Assembly (NCBI GenBank): GCA_963747005.1
Contig: CAVVDT010000005.1
Span: 109,732 to 173,731 of the forward strand
Reading direction: 5' to 3'
Source of the DNA: CAVVDT01 sp963747005
GTDB lineage: Bacteria; Pseudomonadota; Alphaproteobacteria; Rhizobiales; Aestuariivirgaceae
DNA: 64,000 bases
The stretch's first letter is position 1. Each line of letters starts with the position of its first letter. Under the pieces are notes generated by a model. It did no database searches and was not told the DNA's origin. It saw only the letters and a list, made by a program, of their open reading frames with translations. A program made the position numbers and the translations under genes. This document shows positions 8,973 to 16,674 of this stretch, one piece after another.

Positions 8973-10008
8973 CCGTATCGAGGGCAAGTGGATCGACGCC
9001 TTTGAGCGGGTATTCGGCTTGTGCAAGGTCAAGGCCGGCGACGATGTGGCGATCCTTTCCGAGACCCAGTCGCGGCCACTGAACGTGCAGCTTGCCGAAC
9101 TGGCGCTGCAACGCCTGGGGGTGAGGGCGTTCCACGTCGTGGTGGCATCGCCGCGGCAGGGATCGCCGGTGCCGGTGCGCTCCACCGGCGCCAGCCGGGC
9201 ACTGTCGGGCCACAAGGCGGCGATCGCCTCGCTGCGCGAGGTCTCGCTGGTCGTCGACCTGACGGTGGAAGGGCTCCTGCACGCCCCGGAACTCCCCGAC
9301 ATCCTGTCAGGCGGCAAGGCACGCTTGCTGATGGTCTCCAACGAACATCCCGAGGCGCTGGAGCGGCTGGTGCCCGATGCCGCCATGGAAACCCGCGTCA
9401 AGGCAGCGGTGAAGCGCTGCCGCGCCACCAGCCAGATGACCGTCTCATCGCCCGCCGGCACCGATCTCACCGTCGACATGCGCGAGGCGCGCACCGCCGG
9501 AGTATGGGGCTGGACCGACCGGCCCGGCACCGTCGCTCACTGGCCCGGCGGCGTGGTGGTGAGCTTTCCCCGCGCCGGTTCGGTCAACGGCCGCCTTGTG
9601 CTCGATGCGGGCGACGTCAACCTCACCTTCAAGCGCTATCTCGAGCGCCCCCTCACACTCACCATCGCCGATGACTTCGTCACTTCCATCGATGGAGAAG
9701 GCACGGACGGCGAGCTGATGCGGCGCTATTTCGCCGCCTGGGGCGACCGCAACGCCTACGCCACCAGCCATGTGGGCTGGGGCCTCAACCACGGTGCCCG
9801 ATATGAGGCGCTCGCCATGTACGACAAGCGCGACACCAACGGCACCGAGATTCGCGCCTATGCCGGCAATTTCCTCTATTCCACCGGCGCCAACGAGTTT
9901 GCCGGGCGCTTTACCGAAGGCCATTTCGATTTGCCGGTGCGCGCCACGACCATCCGTCTCGACGGCGTGGCGGTGGTGGAGGAAGGTCGGTTGACGGATG
10001 CCGATTGA
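8962..10008 (+). CDS. NicX-like 2,5-dihydroxypyridine dioxygenase / M29-family metalloprotein
   Basis: 348 residues, matching the length and block order of NicX, the Fe(II) extradiol enzyme that opens 2,5-dihydroxypyridine to N-formylmaleamate. The blocks corresponding to the NicX iron ligands are retained: His270 in SHVGWGL, and His321/Asp323 in GHFDLPV. Also shared are DLVVDLT-type, AHWPGG and LVLDAGDV segments. The next gene is an alpha/beta hydrolase, which parallels the NicX-NicD pairing in nicotinate catabolism. However, no hydroxypyridine hydroxylase is visible nearby, so the true substrate could be another ring compound. It overlaps both neighbours by 11 bp. Confidence 0.75.
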   Translation: MLNDRIEGKWIDAFERVFGLCKVKAGDDVAILSETQSRPLNVQLAELALQRLGVRAFHVVVASPRQGSPVPVRSTGASRALSGHKAAIASLREVSLVVDLTVEGLLHAPELPDILSGGKARLLMVSNEHPEALERLVPDAAMETRVKAAVKRCRATSQMTVSSPAGTDLTVDMREARTAGVWGWTDRPGTVAHWPGGVVVSFPRAGSVNGRLVLDAGDVNLTFKRYLERPLTLTIADDFVTSIDGEGTDGELMRRYFAAWGDRNAYATSHVGWGLNHGARYEALAMYDKRDTNGTEIRAYAGNFLYSTGANEFAGRFTEGHFDLPVRATTIRLDGVAVVEEGRLTDAD

Positions 10009-10744
10009 CGTCTTTGCCATACCGGGTATCGGGGGCGATGCCTCGTTGTTTCAGCGCGTTGCGGCCGAACTGACACCAGACATTCACATCACTGCCCACG
10101 ACTTGCCGGGCTACGGCGATACGCCCATGGCCGAGGAGCAATACGGCTTCGGCGATCTGGCGCGCCGGCTGGCTGAACACGGCACGCGCGAAGGCGTGGA
10201 GCGGCTTCACATCCTCGGGCATTCCATCGGCGGCATGGTGGCGCAGGAATTTGCCCTCACCTATCCCGAGCGCACGGCCTCGCTGGTCCTTTCAGGCACC
10301 ACTTCGTCTTTCGGCTCGGCCGACGGGAGCTTTCAGAAGGCGTTCTTGAAGAACCGCCTTTCGCCGCTCGATGCAGGGCAGAACATGGCCGAACTGGCCG
10401 AGGCGTTCTCGTCCTCGCTGCTGGGAAGCGATGCCGGCCGGGAGGCGGCGGACCTCACCAGAAGCGCGTTCGCCGCGACGTCGGCGGATGCCTATCGCAT
10501 GGCGATCACCTGCCTCACCACGTTCAACCGGCGCGCCGATGCGGGCCGTATCGCCGTGCCTTGCCTGCTGATCGCCGGCGTCGAGGACCTGAACGCACCG
10601 CTCAGGACCATGGCGCGGATGAGCGAGACCATACCCAACGCCCGGTTCGCCGTCCTGAAGCGCACCGGGCACATGGCGCCTTATGAGAAACCGATTCAAT
10701 TCGCCCGCCTAATGCGCCAGTTCTACAAGGATATTTCCGCATGA
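9998..10744 (+). CDS. Alpha/beta hydrolase, possibly NicD-like
   Basis: 248 residues with a complete hydrolase triad: nucleophile Ser76 in GHSIGG, an acid in the GVEDLNAP loop, and the His in RTGHMAPYE. It is a cytoplasmic enzyme with no signal peptide. Adjacent to a NicX-like dioxygenase, a role in removing the formyl group from an N-formyl ring-cleavage product (the NicD reaction) is a reasonable inference. Ester or thioester hydrolysis is equally possible from sequence alone. It overlaps the previous gene by 11 bp and the next by 4 bp (ATGA). Confidence 0.8.
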   Translation: MPIDVFAIPGIGGDASLFQRVAAELTPDIHITAHDLPGYGDTPMAEEQYGFGDLARRLAEHGTREGVERLHILGHSIGGMVAQEFALTYPERTASLVLSGTTSSFGSADGSFQKAFLKNRLSPLDAGQNMAELAEAFSSSLLGSDAGREAADLTRSAFAATSADAYRMAITCLTTFNRRADAGRIAVPCLLIAGVEDLNAPLRTMARMSETIPNARFAVLKRTGHMAPYEKPIQFARLMRQFYKDISA

Positions 10745-11985
10745 GCGACGATGCGCCGATATTCGATCCGCAAGCCTTCCGCCTCACGCCGCAGGAAACA
10801 GAGCTGACAGACCTTGGCCGCAAGCTGGGCATGGAAAACTTTGCCGGGCGGGCAGCGGCTTACGACCGTGATGCCGTCTTTCCCACCGACAATTACGACG
10901 ATCTGCATGCCGCTGGATTGCTCGGTATATGCGTACCCAGGGCCCATGGCGGGCACGGCGCCCCTTACCGGACCTACATGCTCACCGCCGCCGAGATCGG
11001 CCGCTATTGCGGGGCGACCGCGCTCACCTTCAACATGCATGTGTGCTCGTGCCTGTGGACGGGCGATCTGGCGGATGATCTCGACATGGACGGGGTCGCG
11101 CGCGACCGCCACGACCGCCACCGCGCCAGGCACTATGCCCGCATCGTCAACGAGGGCCGCATCTATGCCCAGCCGTTTTCGGAAGGCGGTGCGGCGGCCG
11201 CCGGCGTCGTTCCCTTTTCCACCTCGGCGAAGAAAGTGGATGGCGGCTGGGTCATCAACGGCAAGAAGATTTTTGCCTCGCTCGCCGGCCATGCCCACTA
11301 TTACGGCGTGTTGTGCGGCGAGGTGAAGCCGGGCGAAAGGCCGTCGCGCAAGGACACCATGTATATCGCCGTGCCGGCCGATGCCGAAGGAGTCAGCGTC
11401 GAGGGCGACTGGGACCCGCTCGGCATGCGTGCCACGGTTTCGCGCAACCTCGTCTTCAAGGACGTGTTCGTTTCCGAGGACGAGGAGCTGATGCCGCGCG
11501 GCGTCTATTATCAGGCGGCGACGCGCTGGCCGCACATGTTCATGACCCTGTCGCCGGCCTATATGGGCATCGCCCAGGCCGCCTATGATTTCACGGTCAG
11601 GTACCTGCGCGGCGAATGGCCCGGCCTGCCGCCGGTGAAGCGGCGCATGTACCCCACCAAGCAGATCGCGCTGGCCGAAATGCGGGTCCGGCTGGAGCAG
11701 ACCAGGGCCCTGTGGTTCCAGGCGATCAGCGAGGCGCGGCCCGATCCCTCGAAGGAGCAGGTGCTCAGGGCCTATGCGGCGCAATTCACCGTCATGGAAA
11801 ACGCCAACGAATTGTGCCAGCTCGCCATCCGCACCTGCGGCGGCCAGTCGATGCTCAGGTCGCTGCCCATCGAGAGGCTCTATCGCGACAGCCGCTGCGG
11901 CTCGCTGATGCTGCCGTGGACGGCCGAGATATGCCTCGACCGTATCGGGCGCGAGGGCCTCTACGAGCCGGGAGAGACCGACTGA
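10741..11985 (+). CDS. Acyl-CoA-dehydrogenase-fold flavoprotein, catalytic Glu not evident
   Basis: 414 residues with the N-terminal helical, central beta and C-terminal helical order of acyl-CoA dehydrogenases (PRAHGGHGAPY; the KVDGGWVINGKKIFAS strand; CGGQSMLRSLPIERLYRD). The position near the C-terminus where the family usually has Glu (as in YEG) reads SLMLPWTAEICLD, and no replacement Glu of the isovaleryl type stands out. It may therefore be a dehydrogenase with a different base, or a flavin monooxygenase of the same fold. It overlaps the hydrolase by ATGA and the synthetase by one base. Confidence 0.8.
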   Translation: MSDDAPIFDPQAFRLTPQETELTDLGRKLGMENFAGRAAAYDRDAVFPTDNYDDLHAAGLLGICVPRAHGGHGAPYRTYMLTAAEIGRYCGATALTFNMHVCSCLWTGDLADDLDMDGVARDRHDRHRARHYARIVNEGRIYAQPFSEGGAAAAGVVPFSTSAKKVDGGWVINGKKIFASLAGHAHYYGVLCGEVKPGERPSRKDTMYIAVPADAEGVSVEGDWDPLGMRATVSRNLVFKDVFVSEDEELMPRGVYYQAATRWPHMFMTLSPAYMGIAQAAYDFTVRYLRGEWPGLPPVKRRMYPTKQIALAEMRVRLEQTRALWFQAISEARPDPSKEQVLRAYAAQFTVMENANELCQLAIRTCGGQSMLRSLPIERLYRDSRCGSLMLPWTAEICLDRIGREGLYEPGETD

Positions 11986-13499
11986 TGCGCGACCCGGCGG
12001 TGTGGGCCGAAGAGGCCGCCCGGCGCGATGCGGAAAAGCCCGCCATCCGGTTCGAGGGTCGGGTCATCAGCCATGGCGAGCTTGCCGATGCGGTGGACCG
12101 GGCAGCGGGCTTGCTGACATCGGGGCTCGGCCTGAAGGCCGGCGCACGCATCGGCTATCTCGGCCTCAATGCGCCGGAACAGATCGTCCTGACGCTGGCG
12201 GCGGCGCGTGCAGGCATCATGGTGGTCGCCCTCAACTGGCGGCTGGCGGTGCCGGAACAGACCTTCATCCTCGCCAATGCCGAAATCTCCGCGCTGGTGA
12301 TCGCCGACAACTCCGCTGAACGTATCGCGGCCCTGACGAACGGCCTTGGCGATATCCCCGTTTTCGGCTTCGGGGCGGGCGGCGGCGCTGCCTCGCGGTT
12401 TGCCGATGCCGTGGCGGCCGAAAGGGGCGGCGGCGGCATCCACGGCGATACCTCAAGCCCGCTCCTCATCGTCTATACCTCCGGCACCACCGGGCGACCC
12501 AAGGGGGCGGTGCTGACCCGCGAAGCAATCCGCGTCAACGCCATCAATGCCCAACACATGCACGACATGACGGCTGCCGACCACATTCTCACGGTGTTGC
12601 CCATGTTCCACGTGGGCGGCCTCAACATCCAGACGCTGCCCGCGCTGGCGCTGGGCGCGACGGTCAGCCTGCATGCGCGTTTCGAGCCGGGCGCGACGCT
12701 TGCCGCCATCGCCGCCGACCGCCCGAGCCTCACCGTGCAGGTGCCGGCCACGTTGCAGGCGATGATCGCGCATCCCGCGTGGCAGGAGACCGACCTTTCC
12801 TCGCTCAGGGCGGTGGCGACGGGCTCGACCGATGTGCCGGTCGACCTGATCGAGGCCTTCCATGCCCGCAAGGTGCCGGTGATCCAGGTCTACGGCTCGA
12901 CCGAGACCGGCCCCGTCGCGCTCTACCAGCGCATCGAGGAGGCCTTCTCGACCGTCGGCTCGATCGGCCGGCAGGGTCTCATGAGCCGCATCCGTATCGC
13001 CGATGCCGTAGGCACCGAAGTGCCGGACGGGATCGAAGGCGAAGTGCTGGTCCAGGGCGGCAACGTGGCATCGGGCTACTGGCGCGATGAGGCGGCGACG
13101 AGCGATGCCTTTCGCGACGGCTGGTTCCATTCCGGCGATGTGGCGGTGCGCCATGCATCCGGTCTCTATTCGTTCAGGGACCGCATCAAGAACGTCATCA
13201 TTTCGGGGGGCGAAAACATCTATCCGGCCGAATTGGAACGTATTCTCAGGACCCATCCCGGCATTGCCGAGGCCGCCGTCGCCGGGCGGGCGGATCCCCG
13301 TTGGGGCGCGGTGCCGGTGGCGGTGGTCGTGAAAAAGGACCCAAAACTCAGCGCCGGGGACGTTCTTCAGGCCTTCGACGGCCAGCTTGCCCGCTACAAG
13401 CATCCGCGCGCCGTGATCTTCGTCGATGCCCTGCCGCGCAATGCCATGGGCAAGGTGAGCGCCGAAGTCGTGGCCCGGATGATTTCTGATTTCCGTTAA
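11985..13499 (+). CDS. AMP-dependent acyl-CoA synthetase
   Basis: 504 residues of the ANL superfamily. The ATP loop is YTSGTTGRPKG, the A5 motif is YGSTETGP, the hinge region is GWFHSGDVA...FRDRIKNVIISGGENIYP, and the catalytic lysine is in LPRNAMGKVSAEV close to the C-terminus. It forms an acyl-CoA from a carboxylic acid and ATP. It is the last gene of the five-gene unit, joined by TGATG to the flavoprotein gene, so it probably activates a carboxylate made or used in the same pathway. The true start is the ATG at 11985; the longer open frame upstream is antisense-like and does not resemble the family. Confidence 0.9.
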   Translation: MRDPAVWAEEAARRDAEKPAIRFEGRVISHGELADAVDRAAGLLTSGLGLKAGARIGYLGLNAPEQIVLTLAAARAGIMVVALNWRLAVPEQTFILANAEISALVIADNSAERIAALTNGLGDIPVFGFGAGGGAASRFADAVAAERGGGGIHGDTSSPLLIVYTSGTTGRPKGAVLTREAIRVNAINAQHMHDMTAADHILTVLPMFHVGGLNIQTLPALALGATVSLHARFEPGATLAAIAADRPSLTVQVPATLQAMIAHPAWQETDLSSLRAVATGSTDVPVDLIEAFHARKVPVIQVYGSTETGPVALYQRIEEAFSTVGSIGRQGLMSRIRIADAVGTEVPDGIEGEVLVQGGNVASGYWRDEAATSDAFRDGWFHSGDVAVRHASGLYSFRDRIKNVIISGGENIYPAELERILRTHPGIAEAAVAGRADPRWGAVPVAVVVKKDPKLSAGDVLQAFDGQLARYKHPRAVIFVDALPRNAMGKVSAEVVARMISDFR

Positions 13500-13556
13500 G
13501 GCAGATTTGATTGTTGAATACTGATTCTGTCCGATGAACCTCAGATTAACGTAATG

Positions 13557-13588
13557 GTCAGGCGAGGTTCAGGCGCTCTCCCCTATAA
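13557..13588 (+). promoter_or_regulatory. Direct-repeat control element, copy 1
   Basis: Two TCAGG units start 11 bp apart (13558 and 13569), and CTATAA (13583-13588) follows the second TTCAGG with a 9-bp gap. The same units at identical spacings lie before the paralogous gene at 14187. One-turn spacing of direct repeats suits an OmpR/PhoB-type response regulator acting just upstream of a -10 element. The regulator is not known. Confidence 0.55.
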
Positions 13589-13667
13589 CGGTCGCCATCC
13601 ACGGTGATCGACGGCCAAGCACCTGACTGGTCACCAGAACCAACCACCGACCTCAAAGGAGAGAACC

Positions 13668-13910
13668 ATGATCCGCAAGACCATGCTCGCCCTCGCCGCC
13701 GTTGCCGCCATGACCGCCGCCGGTTCGACCGCCAATGCCGGCGTGCGCGTGTATTTCGGTGCGCCAGTGTTCGGCTGGGGTTACCACACGCCGCATTATG
13801 CCCGCTATTACGGCTACTATGGCTGCCCGAAGGTGTTCGTCGGCTACAAGAGGTACTGGAACGGGTACCGCTGGCACACCCGCAAGGTCTTCCGCCGCAT
13901 CTGCTACTGA
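13668..13910 (+). CDS. Small secreted Tyr-rich protein, paralogue 1
   Basis: 80 residues: a signal peptide ending near NAG (residues 22-24) and a 56-residue mature part rich in Tyr, Gly, Trp and Arg, with two Cys (CPKVF and RRICY) that could pair. It shares VR(V/F)YFGAP, VGYKR and WNGY with the protein at 14187. A strong ribosome site (AAAGGAGAG) precedes the ATG. No function is recognised. The small size, export and multi-copy nature suggest an envelope or stress protein. Confidence 0.8.
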   Translation: MIRKTMLALAAVAAMTAAGSTANAGVRVYFGAPVFGWGYHTPHYARYYGYYGCPKVFVGYKRYWNGYRWHTRKVFRRICY

Positions 13911-14008
13911 GGCCTCCTCCAGGGCCTTGGCCGGCAGTGACCAGCGGGCGGCAAGCCTGCCACATGAACCATCGCATTTTGCCGTTCGCGGCATCGCCGG
14001 CCAAAAGG

Positions 14009-14040
14009 CACCCGATGAGCCCCGGCTCATCGGGTGTTTT
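14009..14040 (+). terminator. Rho-independent terminator
   Basis: A perfect 13-bp stem (14009-14021 with 14024-14036) and a two-base loop are followed by TTTT. It closes the transcript of the small secreted protein at 13668-13910. Confidence 0.85.
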
Positions 14041-14086
14041 CTGATTCTTACGTAATCCGATTTCAGCTTGCACAGTCGCATTTTCG

Positions 14087-14118
14087 TTCAGGCAAGGTTC
14101 AGGAATCACGATCTATAA
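14087..14118 (+). promoter_or_regulatory. Direct-repeat control element, copy 2
   Basis: TTCAGG at 14087-14092 and 14098-14103 (11 bp apart), then CTATAA at 14113-14118 after a 9-bp gap. Spacings are identical to copy 1 at 13557-13588, while the intervening bases differ. This suggests the repeats and the -10-like box have been kept by selection. Confidence 0.55.
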
Positions 14119-14186
14119 GGGTCGACATGGACGGCAACTCGCCGGCGTTGCAGAGTATGCCGCCACGAACCTCGGAGGAGAAAACA

Positions 14187-14444
14187 ATGAACCGCACCCT
14201 CATCTGCGGCCTCGCGGCCGCCGCCGCGCTGACCTGTGTCGCCACCGCACCGGCCTCAGCCGGTGTCCGATTCTATTTCGGCGCCCCTGGCTATCAGTAT
14301 GCGCCCTACTACCCGAGACCCTACTACTATCAGCCGCAATACAGGCCGGCCTATGTCTGCCGCTGGGTTGTCGTCGGCTACAAGCGGGTGTGGAACGGCT
14401 ATTACTACATCACCGTGCCGAGGAAGCGGCAAGTCTGCAACTGA
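14187..14444 (+). CDS. Small secreted Tyr-rich protein, paralogue 2
   Basis: 85 residues: a signal peptide (cleavage near ASAG, about residue 25) and a mature chain with PYYPRPYYYQPQYRP, then CRWVVVGYKRVWNGYYYITVP and a C-terminal Cys. The ATG at 14187 is chosen for its GGAGGAG ribosome site and because the signal peptide starts there; upstream in-frame codons belong to the leader. It is a tandem paralogue of 13668-13910. Function unknown. Confidence 0.8.
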   Translation: MNRTLICGLAAAAALTCVATAPASAGVRFYFGAPGYQYAPYYPRPYYYQPQYRPAYVCRWVVVGYKRVWNGYYYITVPRKRQVCN

Positions 14445-14488
14445 GGTCAGGCGACGGTGACGGCCGGCATCTTCAAGTGACCGGATTT

Positions 14489-14522
14489 CTGCGGCGGGCC
14501 GGGCTCGCCGCAGTTTCTTTTT
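14489..14522 (+). terminator. Rho-independent terminator
   Basis: The stem CTGCGGCG / CGCCGCAG (14489-14513) is followed by a T-rich tract, 45 bp after the second small secreted gene. Confidence 0.75.
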
Positions 14523-14556
14523 GCGATGCATGACGAAGGAAGATTCGTCCCCCGGC

Positions 14557-14991
14557 TCAGTGAGCCGGGACGATCGCCATGGCCTCGATCTCGACACGCG
14601 CTTCAGGTTCCACCAGCGCGGTCACGCCAACTACTGCCATGGGCGGATAGTGACGACCGACGATGCGCCGGTAGGAGGTGCCGAGACCGGCAAGGTTGGC
14701 GCGATATTCGGCCATGTCGGTGACATACCAGGTGAGTCGCACCAGGTGTTCGGGGCGAGCGCCGCCCGCCTTCAGAACCGCCACGACATTTTCCAGCGTC
14801 TGCGCCACCTGATCGACGAAGCCGGCGGGAAACCGGCCTTCTTCATTCCAGCCGATCTGACCGCCCACGGTGATCGAGGTGCCTGAGGCGCGCATGCCGT
14901 TGGAATAGCCCCGCGGACGCGCCCAGCCTTCGGGCAGCAGCACCTCGTGAGCCGCCGGAGCAAAGGGATTGTTGGCTTCATGCCGGTTCAT
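14557..14991 (-). CDS. RidA (YjgF/UK114) family protein
   Basis: 144 residues with the RidA fold: GYSNGMRASGTSITVGGQIGWN, VDQVAQTLENVVAVLKAGGA, YPPMAVVGVTALVEPEARVEIEAMAI. RidA proteins hydrolyse reactive enamine/imine intermediates. The Arg that anchors the substrate carboxylate in E. coli RidA appears to be Leu or Val here, so the activity may differ. The ATG at 14991 has a GAAGGAGAG ribosome site. It is the last gene of the minus-strand aminobenzoyl-CoA unit, where an enamine or imine intermediate is expected. Confidence 0.85.
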   Translation of the reverse strand: MNRHEANNPFAPAAHEVLLPEGWARPRGYSNGMRASGTSITVGGQIGWNEEGRFPAGFVDQVAQTLENVVAVLKAGGARPEHLVRLTWYVTDMAEYRANLAGLGTSYRRIVGRHYPPMAVVGVTALVEPEARVEIEAMAIVPAH

Positions 14992-15008
14992 GGTCTCTCC
15001 TTCACGGC

Positions 15009-16653
15009 TCAACCGGCCTTGTCGAGGGTGGATCCTGCCGCGATTTCACGCAGACGGAAACGTTGCAACTTGCCGGTCTGGGTGCGCGGCAACTGATCGA
15101 CGAAGACGATGCGGCGGGGATATTTGTGCGGTGCAATTTCGGCCTTCACATAGTCCTGCAACCGCCTGGTCATGGCTTCGTCCGCGGCGTTGCCCGCCTT
15201 GAGCACCACGTAGGCCTGGACGATCTGGCCACGTGCCGTATCGGGGGCACCGACCACGCCGCATTCGGCAACGGCTGGATGGGCGAGCAGGCAGGCTTCG
15301 ACCTCCGGGCCGGCGATGTTGTAGCCTGACGAGATGATCATGTCGTCGCCGCGCGCCTGGTACCAGAAATAGCCCTCTGCATCGCGCACAAAGGTATCGC
15401 CGGTAAAATTCCAGCCGCCTTCGACATAGTTGCGCTGGCGCGGGTCGGCCAGATAGCGGCAGCCGGTGGGTCCGCGCACCGCCAGTCGGCCGGCGATACC
15501 GGGCGCTGCTTCGCGACCATCGGGTCCGATGACACGTGCCTCGTAGCCCGGCACCACCAGACCGGTCGAGCCCGCCTTCACCTTGCCGGCGGGGGCGCCG
15601 ATGAAGATGTGCAGCATTTCGGTTGCACCGATGCCGTCGAGAATGGCGATGCCGGTCCTTTCCCGCCAGGTCTCGAATGTCGCCTTGGGCAGCGCCTCGC
15701 CCGCCGAGACGCAGATACGCAATGTAGACAGATCGGCCGCTTCCCCCAGTCCGAGGATGGCGCGGTAGGCGGTGGGAGCGGTGAAACACACGCTCGCGCG
15801 ATGCCGGGCGATGGCGGCAACGAGAGCGGGCGGCGATGCCTGTTCAATGAGGACGGTTGAGGCCCCCACCCTCAAGGGAAACAGCACGAGGCCGCCAAGT
15901 CCGAAGGTGAAGGCAAGGGGCGGCGAGCCGATGAAGCGGTCATCTCGCGTCGCCTTCAGCACATGGGCACCATAGCTGTCGCAGGTGGCAAGCAGATCGC
16001 GGTGGAAGTGCATGGTGCCCTTGGGCTCGCCGGTGGTGCCGGAGGTAAAGGCGATGAGCGCCACGTCATCGGCGGCGGTGTCACAGGGCGCGAAGTGCTC
16101 CCCTGCCCTTTCCATCATCACATCGAGGCCGTTGGCAGCATCGGAATTGGTATAGACAATGCGCGTCAACACGGATGCGCGTTCACGCGTCTTTTCCATC
16201 TCGTCGGCCAGACGCACGTCGCAGAAGGCCAGCGCAATCCGGGCTTTCTCGACAATTTTCTGCAGTTCGCCAGCCCGCAAGAGCGGCATGGTGGCAACCA
16301 CGATGCCGCCGGCTTTCAGGACCGCCAGACAGATCGCCGCCATGACGGGCGAGTTGGCAAAGCGTAAGAGCACCCGGTTGCCGGGCTCGAGCCCAAGATC
16401 GTTCACCAGCACGTTGGCGATGCGGTTCACGCGGGTGGCCGTCTCGGCATAGGTCCAGGTCACATCACTGCCAATGAGACAGGGCCGGTCGCCGTCCCCG
16501 CGCTCCAGCCAGCGGTCGAGCAGCTCGGCCGCGGCGTTGAGCCGGGCCGGGTATTGCAGTTCCGGCAGGTTGAAAAGGAAATCCGGCATCTCGCCAGCGG
16601 GGGGGCAGCCGGTCGCGGGCGAATGTGTCGGTGTGGGCCGAATACTGAACCAT
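15009..16653 (-). CDS. 2-aminobenzoate-CoA ligase (benzoate-CoA ligase family), frame broken by +1 in a C7 run
   Basis: An ANL-superfamily ligase close to 2-aminobenzoate-CoA ligase: LFNLPELQYPARLN, FTSGTTGEPKGTMH, DGIGATEMLHIF, YFWYQARGDDMIISSGYNIAGPEVE and a C-terminal LPRTQTGKLQR with the catalytic Lys. The intact in-frame part runs 16589-15009 (526 residues). The family N-terminus (SAHTDTFARDRLPP) is encoded from an ATG at 16653 with a GGGAGG ribosome site, but in another frame. Removing one base from the seven-base run at 16599-16605 joins the two parts as RLPPAGEMPDFLF. Either a sequencing error or a real frameshift. It would activate anthranilate for the monooxygenase/reductase at 20054. 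Confidence 0.85.
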
Positions 16654-16674
16654 GGCTCGTGCCTCCCTGTTCCG

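Noticed and set aside
11616..11984. N-terminal extension of the acyl-CoA synthetase
   Set aside because: The extra codons overlap the upstream flavoprotein gene in another frame and do not resemble the family; the ATG at 11985 is joined by TGATG.
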